A stretch of 21,941 bases of DNA from NCBI GenBank assembly GCA_946478755.1, contig CAMLDJ010000064.1, forward strand, positions 1-21,941, given 5' to 3'. Positions 1 through 8,100 of this stretch are shown here, piece after piece. The stretch is from an uncultured Pedobacter sp. GTDB lineage: Bacteria > Bacteroidota > Bacteroidia > Sphingobacteriales > Sphingobacteriaceae. Positions within the stretch are counted from its first letter, which is position 1. The number at the start of each line of letters is the position of its first letter. Made by a program: the position numbers and the translations under genes. The notes beneath the pieces were generated by a model. That model was not told where the DNA came from and made no database searches. It saw nothing but the letters and a program-made list of their open reading frames with translations.

Positions 1-855
1 TAAGGTCATGGTGGCCAGACCGCCCGTATAGAGCACAAAGGAGCTTGTCCATAACGATTTGTTGATGGGAAACTGCAGGTCCCATAATAAGCCAAGGGCA
101 ACCGCTATTGTCCCTGTGCAGAATAGCCAGGCTACTTTGGTCGCATCATCAATGTCCCTGCGTTTTAAGTAAACTCCAACAAGTATTCCAAAAAGGCCGG
201 TTGCAATAGCAGGGAGGGTGCTTAGGATACCTTCAGGATCCCATGTTTTTGAAGATTTCCAAAGGTGGGCTTCGGTAAGGATGCTGCGATCCAGCCATGC
301 ACCCAGGTTGGTTTCCTTCTCCAGATTGGGGTATCCCACTCCCGGTACAGGGACAAAAGTCATTAAGGCCCAATAAACCGCAAGTAGCGCAATAAAGATT
401 TTAAATATTCTTCTTTCCCCGTTTTTAAGAAATATTATTGCCGAGATAAAAAAGACGACGGCAATGCGCTGTAGTACCCCTGGAATACGTACCTGTTTAA
501 ACGCATCGAGCGGCGCAGTAAAAACTTTAGGGTAGAGAGACAGGAATAGGCCAAGTCCAAATAGGATTAGCGCTCTTTTTAAAGCTTTTAATACGGTTTG
601 TTTGTGTGTAGCGGCGTCGGCCTTTTTACTGCTCATCGCATAGGCGATCGATACGCCGACAATAAAAAGGAAGAATGGGAATATAAGGTCCGTTGGTGTG
701 CAGCCATTCCAGTTCGCATGTTCAAGCGGCGCATAGATATGACCCCAATCTCCGGGATTATTCACCAGAATCATGGCCGCAACTGTTGCTCCTCTGAAGA
801 AATCAAGTGATAATAACCTAACCGATGCGTGCTGTGCAATTTGAGATTGGTTCAT
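1..855 (-). CDS. nagX: NagX/HGSNAT-like membrane acetyltransferase (DUF5009), C-terminus cut off by the window edge
   Basis: The reading frame is open from an ATG at 855 to position 1, giving the first 285 residues of a protein that normally has about 370-390. I translated it by hand. It begins with a RLLSLDFFRGATVAAMI segment, followed by LEHANWNGCTPTDLIFPFF and then QVRIPGVLQRIAVVFF. These match the first luminal/periplasmic and transmembrane blocks of human heparan-alpha-glucosaminide N-acetyltransferase (HGSNAT) and bacterial NagX. The His of the LEHA.WNG block aligns with the HGSNAT active-site His. Several hydrophobic membrane helices are visible. HGSNAT moves an acetyl group from cytosolic acetyl-CoA to an amino sugar across the membrane; bacterial NagX is linked to GlcNAc/GlcN use and has also been proposed to be a transporter. 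It lies 53 nt downstream of nagB on the same strand, with a hairpin in the gap, so co-transcription with attenuation is likely. The family is certain; the exact reaction is inferred. Confidence 0.85.
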   Translation of the reverse strand, partial: MNQSQIAQHASVRLLSLDFFRGATVAAMILVNNPGDWGHIYAPLEHANWNGCTPTDLIFPFFLFIVGVSIAYAMSSKKADAATHKQTVLKALKRALILFGLGLFLSLYPKVFTAPLDAFKQVRIPGVLQRIAVVFFISAIIFLKNGERRIFKIFIALLAVYWALMTFVPVPGVGYPNLEKETNLGAWLDRSILTEAHLWKSSKTWDPEGILSTLPAIATGLFGILVGVYLKRRDIDDATKVAWLFCTGTIAVALGLLWDLQFPINKSLWTSSFVLYTGGLATMTL

Positions 856-870
856 AATTTTAAAAAATAG

Positions 871-901
871 ATACCGCTATTGCACCCAGCAATAGCGGTA
901 T
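871..901 (-). terminator. Perfect 12-bp hairpin with U-tract between nagB and nagX (attenuator or terminator)
   Basis: The arms ATACCGCTATTG (871-882) and CAATAGCGGTAT (890-901) are exact reverse complements around a 7-nt loop. Read on the minus strand, the stem starts 7 nt after the nagB stop codon and is followed by a run of six U residues (862-867). The nagX start is only 15 nt beyond the stem. This has the form of an intrinsic terminator inside an operon, so it would either lower nagX expression relative to nagB or stabilise the nagB message. The structure is certain; its effect is inferred. Confidence 0.65.
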
Positions 902-908
902 GAATATA

Positions 909-2828
909 CTAAAATTTATAACGAACAAAAGCTTCCATCGCTTCATATTCCGCTAAACCAAGGTTGTCATAAGCCTGCGCGGTTTCTCTGTTCCTGTCCT
1001 CCGCACGTTGCCAGAATTCCCTTGCGTCATCGCCCGGGAAAACTGCCCTGTCCTTTTGAGACTGGTGTTTAAAAATTGCAAATTTCTTTCTTTCAACTTC
1101 CTGCGGACTGAGTGGAACTGCCATTTCAATTTCGTGGGTCTCAAATTCCTGCCAGGCACCACGGTACATCCATAGCCAGCAATCTTTTACCCAGTCTTCG
1201 GTTTTAGCCAGGCGTCTTAAAGCATCTACGATGATGTTAAAGCAAACAATATGTGTTCCGTGCGGATCTTCAAAATCGCCTGCAGCAAATACCTGGTGTG
1301 GCTTTACTTTTTGCAGTAATTCCATCGTCAACACGACATCGGCATCGGTAACCGGATTTTTCTGGCTCTTACCGCTCTCATAGAATGGCAAGGCCATAAA
1401 GTGAATATGATCGTCATCCAGGCCACAATAACGTGCGCCGGCAATCGCTTCTCCCTTTCTGATCAGTCCTTTTACGGTTTGTATCTCGGGTGTATCGGTC
1501 TGGTTGGGTTTCTTTTGATCAGTAAAAGAACGCATATTCTGGTAAAGGTTCTTCAGCTTGGAAGTTTCCAGTCCCATTTTTTCAGAAAAATCGATATTGA
1601 ACTCCACAAAACGTAAGGCATCATCATCCCAGACAGCGGTATTGCCGGAAGTTTGATAGGCGACATGCACATCTTGTTTCTGATCCACCAGGCGGATAAA
1701 TGTGCCGCCCATGGAAATGACATCGTCGTCAGGGTGCGGAGAGAAAATGATGGAGCGCTTTTTAGCGGGCTCTGCCCTTTCTGGTCTTTGCGAATCATCC
1801 GCATTTGGCTTACCGCCCGGCCATCCGGTGATGGTGTGCTGCAGCTTGTTAAATATGTTGATATTGATGTTATAAACGGGGCCACGCTCAACGGCGAGCT
1901 GGGCCATTCCGTTATTGTTATAGTCGTCGTCCGTCAGTTTCAGTACCGGCTTATTAAGGGTATTGGCCAGCCATATCACGGCTTTCCGGGTTAATTTTTC
2001 GTCCCATATACAATCTTTAACCAACCATGGCGTATCGAAACGGGTCAGCATTGATGCGGCATCCTGATCTAAGATGAACTCGACATGCTCAGATAACTGC
2101 AGATAAGTAGCCGGAACCTCACTTGAGATTTCCCCTTCAACAGTTTTCTTGATAATTGGTGCTTTTTTCCTGTTCCAGGCCATAAGGATAATTTCCCTGG
2201 CTTTGAAAATGGTACCCACACCCATGGTAATTGCTTTTGTCGGTACAAAAGATTTACCGCCGAAATCTCGGGCCGCATCCCGTCTGGTCAAATCATCCAG
2301 GGTAACCAGGCGTGTGCCGGAATTTGGTGCAGAACCGGGCTCGTTGAAACCGATGTGACCTGTACGTCCGATACCGAGGATCTGAATGTCTAGTCCTCCC
2401 AGGTCTCCAATCTTTTTCTCGTAATCAAGGCAAAATGCAGGAATCTCCTCTAAACCCAGCGTTCCATCAGGAATGTTTACGTTATTCTTGTCGATATCGA
2501 TGTGATCAAACAAGTTCTCATTCATGAAAGTAACGTAGCTTTGTGCAGCATTGGGCTGCATAGGATAATATTCATCCAGGTTAAAGGTGATCACATTCTT
2601 AAAACTCAAACCTTCCTCTTTATGCATCCTTACCAGTTCAGCATAAACAGCAATTGGTGTAGCTCCTGTAGCTAAACCTAAAACTGCCTGAGCATTATTT
2701 TTTTGTTTTTCCTTAATGAGGTCCCCAATACGACGAGCAACGCTAAGTGATGCTGCTTTAGGAGTTTCAAAGACAGAAACCGGCAATTTTTCAAAGCGAG
2801 TTTCTTCCAGAAGATTTAATCTAGCCAT
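909..2828 (-). CDS. nagB: Glucosamine-6-phosphate deaminase fused to a PIG-L/LmbE deacetylase-like domain
   Basis: The product has 639 residues, against about 266 for E. coli NagB. Residues 1-270 are the deaminase/isomerase domain: NLDEY at 83-87 (D85 matches E. coli D72), GHIGFNEP at 157-164 (H158 and E163 match H143 and E148), and a GVGTIF...VEG block near 203-232. The residue matching catalytic D141 is T156 (GRTGH instead of GNDGH). Residues about 358-639 form a PIG-L-type domain with HPDDD at 365-369 and a second HxxH motif, HGTH, at 523-526, the pattern that binds zinc in N-acetylglucosaminyl deacetylases such as MshB. NagB converts GlcN-6-P to fructose-6-P and ammonia in the cytoplasm; the PIG-L half could deacetylate the substrate first, in place of NagA, but that is inferred. 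This fusion is, from memory, common in Bacteroidota. It is transcribed away from the C26 gene and leads into nagX. Confidence 0.93.
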   Translation of the reverse strand: MARLNLLEETRFEKLPVSVFETPKAASLSVARRIGDLIKEKQKNNAQAVLGLATGATPIAVYAELVRMHKEEGLSFKNVITFNLDEYYPMQPNAAQSYVTFMNENLFDHIDIDKNNVNIPDGTLGLEEIPAFCLDYEKKIGDLGGLDIQILGIGRTGHIGFNEPGSAPNSGTRLVTLDDLTRRDAARDFGGKSFVPTKAITMGVGTIFKAREIILMAWNRKKAPIIKKTVEGEISSEVPATYLQLSEHVEFILDQDAASMLTRFDTPWLVKDCIWDEKLTRKAVIWLANTLNKPVLKLTDDDYNNNGMAQLAVERGPVYNININIFNKLQHTITGWPGGKPNADDSQRPERAEPAKKRSIIFSPHPDDDVISMGGTFIRLVDQKQDVHVAYQTSGNTAVWDDDALRFVEFNIDFSEKMGLETSKLKNLYQNMRSFTDQKKPNQTDTPEIQTVKGLIRKGEAIAGARYCGLDDDHIHFMALPFYESGKSQKNPVTDADVVLTMELLQKVKPHQVFAAGDFEDPHGTHIVCFNIIVDALRRLAKTEDWVKDCWLWMYRGAWQEFETHEIEMAVPLSPQEVERKKFAIFKHQSQKDRAVFPGDDAREFWQRAEDRNRETAQAYDNLGLAEYEAMEAFVRYKF

Positions 2829-2946
2829 TAGTTTGTTCTTAAAATTTGTACGGAGCAGTAAATATAGCTACTCTGCTGACTTTATCAAATTTTTTAAGAA
2901 GTATATCTGACTTAATTTATCACTTGGATTATCAGAATTTAAAACT

Positions 2947-2966
2947 AAACGTTTACGCAAACGGTT
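2947..2966. promoter_or_regulatory. LacI-type CG-centred palindromic operator
   Basis: AAACGTTTAC at 2947-2956 and GCAAACGGTT at 2957-2966 form an imperfect palindrome centred on CG, with 8 of 10 base pairs matched and the core CGTTT-N4-AAACG intact. Operators of LacI-family repressors commonly have a central CG flanked by such arms. It lies 118 bp upstream of the nagB start and 113 bp upstream of the C26 gene, so it could act on either. No LacI-family gene is in the window, so the regulator would have to be encoded elsewhere. Confidence 0.5.
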
Positions 2967-2967
2967 G

Positions 2968-2982
2968 ATCCTTCATAAGGAT
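2968..2982. repeat. Short inverted repeat in the nagB / C26 intergenic region
   Basis: ATCCTT at 2968-2973 and AAGGAT at 2977-2982 are perfect 6-bp arms around CAT. The repeat directly abuts the LacI-type palindrome. It may be part of a composite operator or a chance feature; 6-bp arms alone carry little weight. Confidence 0.3.
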
Positions 2983-3044
2983 GACGTTTTAGCAAAATGT
3001 TTTATTAGGTAAAGATTTTAAACAACTATATTTAAATGCGATTA

Positions 3045-3070
3045 ATCAATACGCCTTTGGGCGTATTGAT
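3045..3070. promoter_or_regulatory. 11-bp-arm perfect palindrome before the C26 gene (operator or leader hairpin)
   Basis: The arms ATCAATACGCC (3045-3055) and GGCGTATTGAT (3060-3070) are exact reverse complements around TTTG. The right arm ends 9 nt before the ATG at 3080. A related palindrome sits before susC1 (5058-5083), sharing CAATACGC on the left and CG-N-ATTG on the right at the same positions. A weak -7-like TATATTTA at 3027-3034 would place the transcript start at the palindrome's left edge, as expected for an operator. In RNA the same bases would fold into a stable stem close to the start codon. The structure is certain; its role is inferred. Confidence 0.6.
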
Positions 3071-3079
3071 CAGTGGATC

Positions 3080-3805
3080 ATGAAGAAGAAAATAGGGATA
3101 AGTTATACGGAAGCCAATTTCCAAAACTATTGGAGCTGGTTTGGTCCTGAGGATCTCGGAGCGGATACAGAATTGATAGAACTTTCTTTTGAAAAGAACA
3201 ACATCACGGATATGGAGAAATGCGATGGCTTTGTGTTAACGGGAGGCGTGGATGTGCTGCCTGCATTATTCGGCGGTGCCGCGGAATATCCTCATCAACC
3301 GGATGAATTTTTACCTCAGAGGGATGAATTTGAACGATTGATCTATGTTTATTCCCAGGAGGCAGGGGTGCCGGTATTGGGTATATGCAGGGGAATGCAA
3401 TACATCAATATTCTGGAAGGGGGGAAGGTGTTTGAAGACAATGGGGAACAGATCAACCAGCTGCACAAAAAGGATGTGGAGGATAAAGTCCATGGGGTGG
3501 TTATTGATAAAGGAAGTTTGTTGTATGCCCTGACCGGTAAAGAAAGCGGGCTGGTGAATAGTGCGCATCACCAGGCGGTCAGGCCAGATAAGCTGGGCAG
3601 GAACCTGATGGTGAGTGCGCAGTCCGATACGGAAGATGGTACCATAGAGGCACTGGAATTTAAAGATAAAACAAACAAAGCCTTTATGCTGGGACTGCAG
3701 TGGCATCCCGAAAGGATAAAGGATAAGGAATCAAATGCCCTGTCTCAGACAATTAAAGAGGAGTTTATTAAAGCAGTCAGGGCGCACAAGCGGCAAATAC
3801 GATAA
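3080..3805 (+). CDS. Class I glutamine amidotransferase-like hydrolase, peptidase C26 (PuuD-like)
   Basis: The product has 241 residues, the usual length for the family. Seen in it: GGVDVLPALFGG at 55-66 (the GGxDvxP family signature), GICRGMQ at 101-107 with nucleophile C103, NSAHHQAV at 160-167, and QWHPE at 207-211 with H209 and E211 completing the triad. There is no signal peptide, so it is cytoplasmic. The best-studied member, PuuD, hydrolyses gamma-glutamyl-gamma-aminobutyrate in putrescine breakdown, but no other Puu gene is nearby. It lies 21 nt before anmK, the anhydro-MurNAc kinase gene, and this suggests a role in muropeptide salvage, perhaps cutting the gamma-D-Glu-diaminopimelate bond or a related gamma-glutamyl amide. 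That substrate is a guess from context. The start at 3080 is supported by the usual KIGISY beginning of the Rossmann-like core. Confidence 0.88.
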   Translation: MKKKIGISYTEANFQNYWSWFGPEDLGADTELIELSFEKNNITDMEKCDGFVLTGGVDVLPALFGGAAEYPHQPDEFLPQRDEFERLIYVYSQEAGVPVLGICRGMQYINILEGGKVFEDNGEQINQLHKKDVEDKVHGVVIDKGSLLYALTGKESGLVNSAHHQAVRPDKLGRNLMVSAQSDTEDGTIEALEFKDKTNKAFMLGLQWHPERIKDKESNALSQTIKEEFIKAVRAHKRQIR

Positions 3806-3826
3806 ACGCTATTTAAGGGAAACGTT

Positions 3827-5026
3827 ATGAACTCAAACTGGGAAAAGATTTTTAACAGCATTCAGAAACAAGAGCGGCTGATTATAGGATTGATGTCTGG
3901 GACCTCCATGGATGGTTTAGATATGGCGCTTTGCGCGATTTCAGGTAGCGGAGCAGAAACCCGGGTGAGGTTGCTGGAATTCAAAACGGCTGAATATACA
4001 AGTGAATTTAAAGCAGAGATCAAGGCGATCTTTTCCAGAAGGGATGCCGATCTGCAGATGGTTTGTCTGATGAATGAGAGGGTTGGATGGTTACATGCTG
4101 AAATGATCCTGGAAGCGATAGCATCATGGAGACGGAAGCCGGAGGATATCGATGTGATTGCCAGCCATGGGCAGACTATTTTTCATGCACCCCGGTCATT
4201 GCATGGCTTAACCGGTTATCCGGATGCTACTTTGCAGATTGGAGACGGCGACCATATTGCGGTGAAGACAGGGATCATTACGGTGAGCGATTTCAGACAA
4301 AAACATATCGCAGCAGGGGGAGAAGGTGCTCCTTTAGCCGTTTATGGAGACTATCTTCTTTTTTCTAAAAAGAACGAGGATCGCATCATGCTGAATATAG
4401 GCGGCATCGCCAACTTTACCTATCTGCCTGCCGACAATGATGCGGCTAAGGTGTTTTCTACAGATGTCGGGCCCGGAAATACGCTGATGGACCAGTTTGT
4501 TCAGAAGTTTTATAAAGGGCTCTATTTCGATAAGGATGCGGCTATAGCCAGTTCGGGGAAAGTAAATGACCTGCTCCTGAACGAATTGATGCAGGCCAGC
4601 TTCCTGGATGCAGCTTTTCCGAAAACCACTGGCCCGGAACTCTTCAACCTTGACTACCTGGAGTCCGCACAAAGCAGATCCGGATCCTTGCAAATCAGTA
4701 AGGAAGATGTAATGGCCACATTGTGCAGCTTTTCTGCGAAGGTGATCATCAAGGCGATCGAGAAATGTTTTGGAAAAGAGACGGCTCCTGCTATTTACAT
4801 TAGCGGAGGGGGGATGCACAATCCATTATTGTTACAGCAGCTGAAAACAGCACTTAAAAATGCAGCTTTTTATTCAACGGATAAGCTGGAAATAGACCCC
4901 GATGCTAAGGAAGCAGTTTTGTTTGCCGTTCTTGCAAATGAAACCCTGGTTGGCCAGAAAACCGACTTTGGCAACAGGCAAGGTATTCCTTCTGTTTACA
5001 TGGGGAAAATCTGTCTGCCCGAATAA
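3827..5026 (+). CDS. anmK: Anhydro-N-acetylmuramic acid kinase
   Basis: The product has 399 residues, slightly longer than E. coli AnmK (about 370). Visible motifs in order: phosphate-binding GLMSGTSMDG at 21-30, SHGQTIFH at 113-120, LQIGDGDHIA at 136-145, SDFRQKHIAAGGEGAPL at 154-170, LNIGGIANFT at 189-198, TDVGPGNTLMDQF at 212-224 with the catalytic Asp at D213, and the SGGGMHNP block at 326-333. AnmK cleaves the 1,6-anhydro ring of anhMurNAc and phosphorylates it with ATP to MurNAc-6-P in the cytoplasm, a step of peptidoglycan recycling. It follows the C26 gene by 21 nt, with a purine-rich AAGGGA about 6 nt before the ATG, and precedes susC1 by 80 nt. MurQ, which acts next, is not in the window. 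Confidence 0.95.
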   Translation: MNSNWEKIFNSIQKQERLIIGLMSGTSMDGLDMALCAISGSGAETRVRLLEFKTAEYTSEFKAEIKAIFSRRDADLQMVCLMNERVGWLHAEMILEAIASWRRKPEDIDVIASHGQTIFHAPRSLHGLTGYPDATLQIGDGDHIAVKTGIITVSDFRQKHIAAGGEGAPLAVYGDYLLFSKKNEDRIMLNIGGIANFTYLPADNDAAKVFSTDVGPGNTLMDQFVQKFYKGLYFDKDAAIASSGKVNDLLLNELMQASFLDAAFPKTTGPELFNLDYLESAQSRSGSLQISKEDVMATLCSFSAKVIIKAIEKCFGKETAPAIYISGGGMHNPLLLQQLKTALKNAAFYSTDKLEIDPDAKEAVLFAVLANETLVGQKTDFGNRQGIPSVYMGKICLPE

Positions 5027-5057
5027 GTATTCCTGTTAACTATTTGCTTGTTTGTTA

Positions 5058-5083
5058 AAACAATACGCTCAAACGCATTGTTT
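5058..5083. promoter_or_regulatory. Palindrome before susC1, related to the one at 3045-3070
   Basis: The arms AAACAATACG (5058-5067) and CGCATTGTTT (5074-5083) pair at 9 of 10 positions around CTCAAA. Aligned end to end with the palindrome at 3045-3070 (both 26 bp), the blocks CAATACGC and CG-N-ATTG coincide. Two copies in one putative operon, each ahead of a functional block (C26-anmK and susC1-susD1), suggest one regulator controlling both entry points. I found no clear -7 element around it, so it might act on read-through transcription or as an RNA hairpin. Confidence 0.55.
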
Positions 5084-5106
5084 AGCAGGACAAACCAAGT
5101 AAAAGT

Positions 5107-8100
5107 ATGAAAAAACTTTACGCATGCAGGTGTCATAGCATCAGGCTGATCTTATGGGCACCGATCTTTTTGCTCATGCTTGTCCAGGTGGCAAGCGCAC
5201 AGGTAAAACAACGCTACACATTGACGGGGCGCGTGACCGAGAGCCCATCAGGCAATGGCATTCCAGGTGTGGTAGTTAAAATACAGGGGACAAATCTGGC
5301 AATGGCGACAGCTGGAGATGGCCGATTTAATTTGGCTGTCGATCTTTCTCCGGGAACCTATCAGGTCGTATTCTCTTCAATCGGTTATAAATCTCAAACC
5401 CAAACAGTGCAGTTAAGCGGTAGTACGCAGGTTACGGTAAACGGAACGCTTACAGCTGACAACATTGGCCTGGATGAGGTCATTGTTACGGGTACCTCAC
5501 AAGGAACCACCCGTAAGCAGATGGGTAGCTATGTGTCCTCCGTAAAGGGTGATGACCTGGTAAAAGCACCAAGCGGCAATGTCCTTTCTGCTTTGCAGGG
5601 GAAAGCCCCGGGAGCCCAGATCAGCCAGAACTCGGGCGACCCTGCGGGCGGGATGTCCGTGAGGCTCAGGGGCGTGAGTTCTGTGAATTCAGGATCGGAC
5701 CCGCTGTATATCATTGACGGGGTAATTGTAAACAACGCTACCGCCAGGGTAACCAATACTTCAGCGAATTACGACGGTGGTGGAAGTGGTGTGGGTGGCA
5801 ACGGAAACTTTGTAGGAGCCATTGGCCAAAACAGGATGGTCGACATCAACCCGAATGATATCGAGCGCATAGAGGTACTGAACGGGGCTGCGGCCGCAGC
5901 TATTTATGGTTCCAGGGCCAATGCCGGTGTGATCCAGATCTTTACCAAAAGAGGGGTAAGCGGTAAACCTGTACTGAGCTTTTCTACCAGCCTTACGACC
6001 AGCGATCTGCGCAAGCAGGTGGAGGTAAACCGGTCGCCGGTTAAATTTGGAGGTTCCGTAGATGAATTTACGCAGGATGTGATACAAACGTCCGGCTCTC
6101 CTGCTGCGCTGCTGACGAACACTACACCTGTAACCAGGTACAATTACCAGGATTATATCTTTCGGTCGGCCATTGGAACCGATAATACGGTGTCTCTGGC
6201 TGGCGGTAGCGAAAATACCAAGTTTTACACTTCTCTCGGCTTTTTCTCCAACCAGGGCATCATTAAAAATTCAGATTTTAAACGATATAATATGCGGGCG
6301 AATTTGGATCAGAAAATTACGGATTGGGCCAAAGTGACTGCCGGCTTCAATTATATTCATAGTGATGCCAATGAAAAGCCTGATGGCAATTCGTTTTTCT
6401 CCCCCATGAATTCGGTAACCATCATTGGAAATTTTCATGACATCTTTACCAGGGATGCCCTGGGTAATTTACGTTCCGTAGGTGAGCGTGGCCGGGTAAA
6501 CCCTGTTTCTGTTATAGAAGACATCAAGCAAAGGCAAACAGTTAACCGTGTTATTGCAAATGCAAAGCTGGTATTAAATCCGGTTAAGAAACTTACGGTT
6601 GATTATACCATTGGTGTCGACAATACCATCCAGAACGGGACCACTTATATTCCTCCTTTTGCCTACAATGTAAGTACCGGCTTCTTTGGAGGCGGGGCAA
6701 GTTTGGATCCCAGCCTTAACGGTTATGCCAGTGCCGCAAATAATACAGCGACCTTATTTAATCATGAGTTGAATTTTACTTATGATACTCAACTGGCTGA
6801 CCGGTTGCTTTCCACTACTCAGCTGGGCGGTTCTTATCAATATGAAAAAACCAACTATCTACTGTCTAACGGACGCGGACTTGCTCCATTTGTCGAAAGT
6901 GTAAACGGCGCGAGTACCATTTTGCCTAATAATGATGCACGGTTGCAGCAGGCCATTAGTGGTGCCTATCTGCAACAAAACTTCAAATATAAAGATCACT
7001 TATTCGTGACCGGTGCGGTACGTGTTGACCAGTCGACCGTTTTTGGAGAGAAAAACAGAACGAAAGCGTACTTGAAAGGAAATATCAGTTATGTGCTTTC
7101 CTCAGCCGATTACTGGAGCGGCCTCGGTGTTTCGGAATGGTGGGATACCTTCAAAGTCAGGGCTGCTTACGGGCAATCGGGTAATTTAACGGGAATAGGC
7201 CCGTATGAACGGTTCAACCAATATCTTTCTACATCCTATCTCGGTAAGACATCGTTGATTTCCAGAACCCAGCAAGCGAATGTGGACGTAGCTCCCGAAA
7301 GGCAAACGGAGCTGGAACTGGGAACAGATCTCTCCTTTTTTAAGAACAGGCTTGGCGTGGTTTTCAACTGGTACTCAAAAAAAGTTGATGAGTTGCTTGT
7401 TCCTGTCGTGATTGCGCCCACTACCGGTTACATCAGTTTATTGCAGAACAATGGTACGCTAAAAAATAAAGGGATAGAAATTATGATCACAGGTACGCCG
7501 TTGGTGATGAATGATTTTAAATGGAACACTTCCTTTATTTTTAACCGAAATAGAAATAAGGCCGAGGGTACCGGAGCTTTGCAGCTGATCACGACGAACG
7601 CCGGCGCCCCTGTGGCACTTATAAACGGGGAGCCGGTAGGGGTGTTTTACGGTACCTTTTTTGCCCGTAACGAAGATGGGAGCCTGCTGACCAATGCTGC
7701 AGGGATTCCTCAGTTGGAACGGGGGATTCAAAATTCGAGTACCACTTACACGGCGCAACGAGGATCTGATGGCTTACCATCTGGAACTACGCTGCGTAAG
7801 GTAATAGGTAATCCTAATCCTGATTATACCGCTTCTTTTATAAATGACTTCTCCTATAAAAAACTAAGCCTGCATATCCAGCTGGATGCTTCACAGGGTG
7901 CAGATGTATGGAATGCCGACTGGCGGACCCGTCAGGGCGTTGGTAATGGAAAGGTGGCTGAACAGGAACAGATGGGGATTTTACCACGTGGTTATGTCGC
8001 AGGAGTTTATGCTACAGAGGAATGGAGGATTGATGATGGTTCTTACGTCAAATTAAGGGAAATATCTTTGAGTTATAATGTCGGGACAGTGAAGTTTGCC

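Noticed and set aside
598..810. Plus-strand 70-residue open frame
   Set aside because: It lies antisense to the well-supported nagX coding region and has no coding features.
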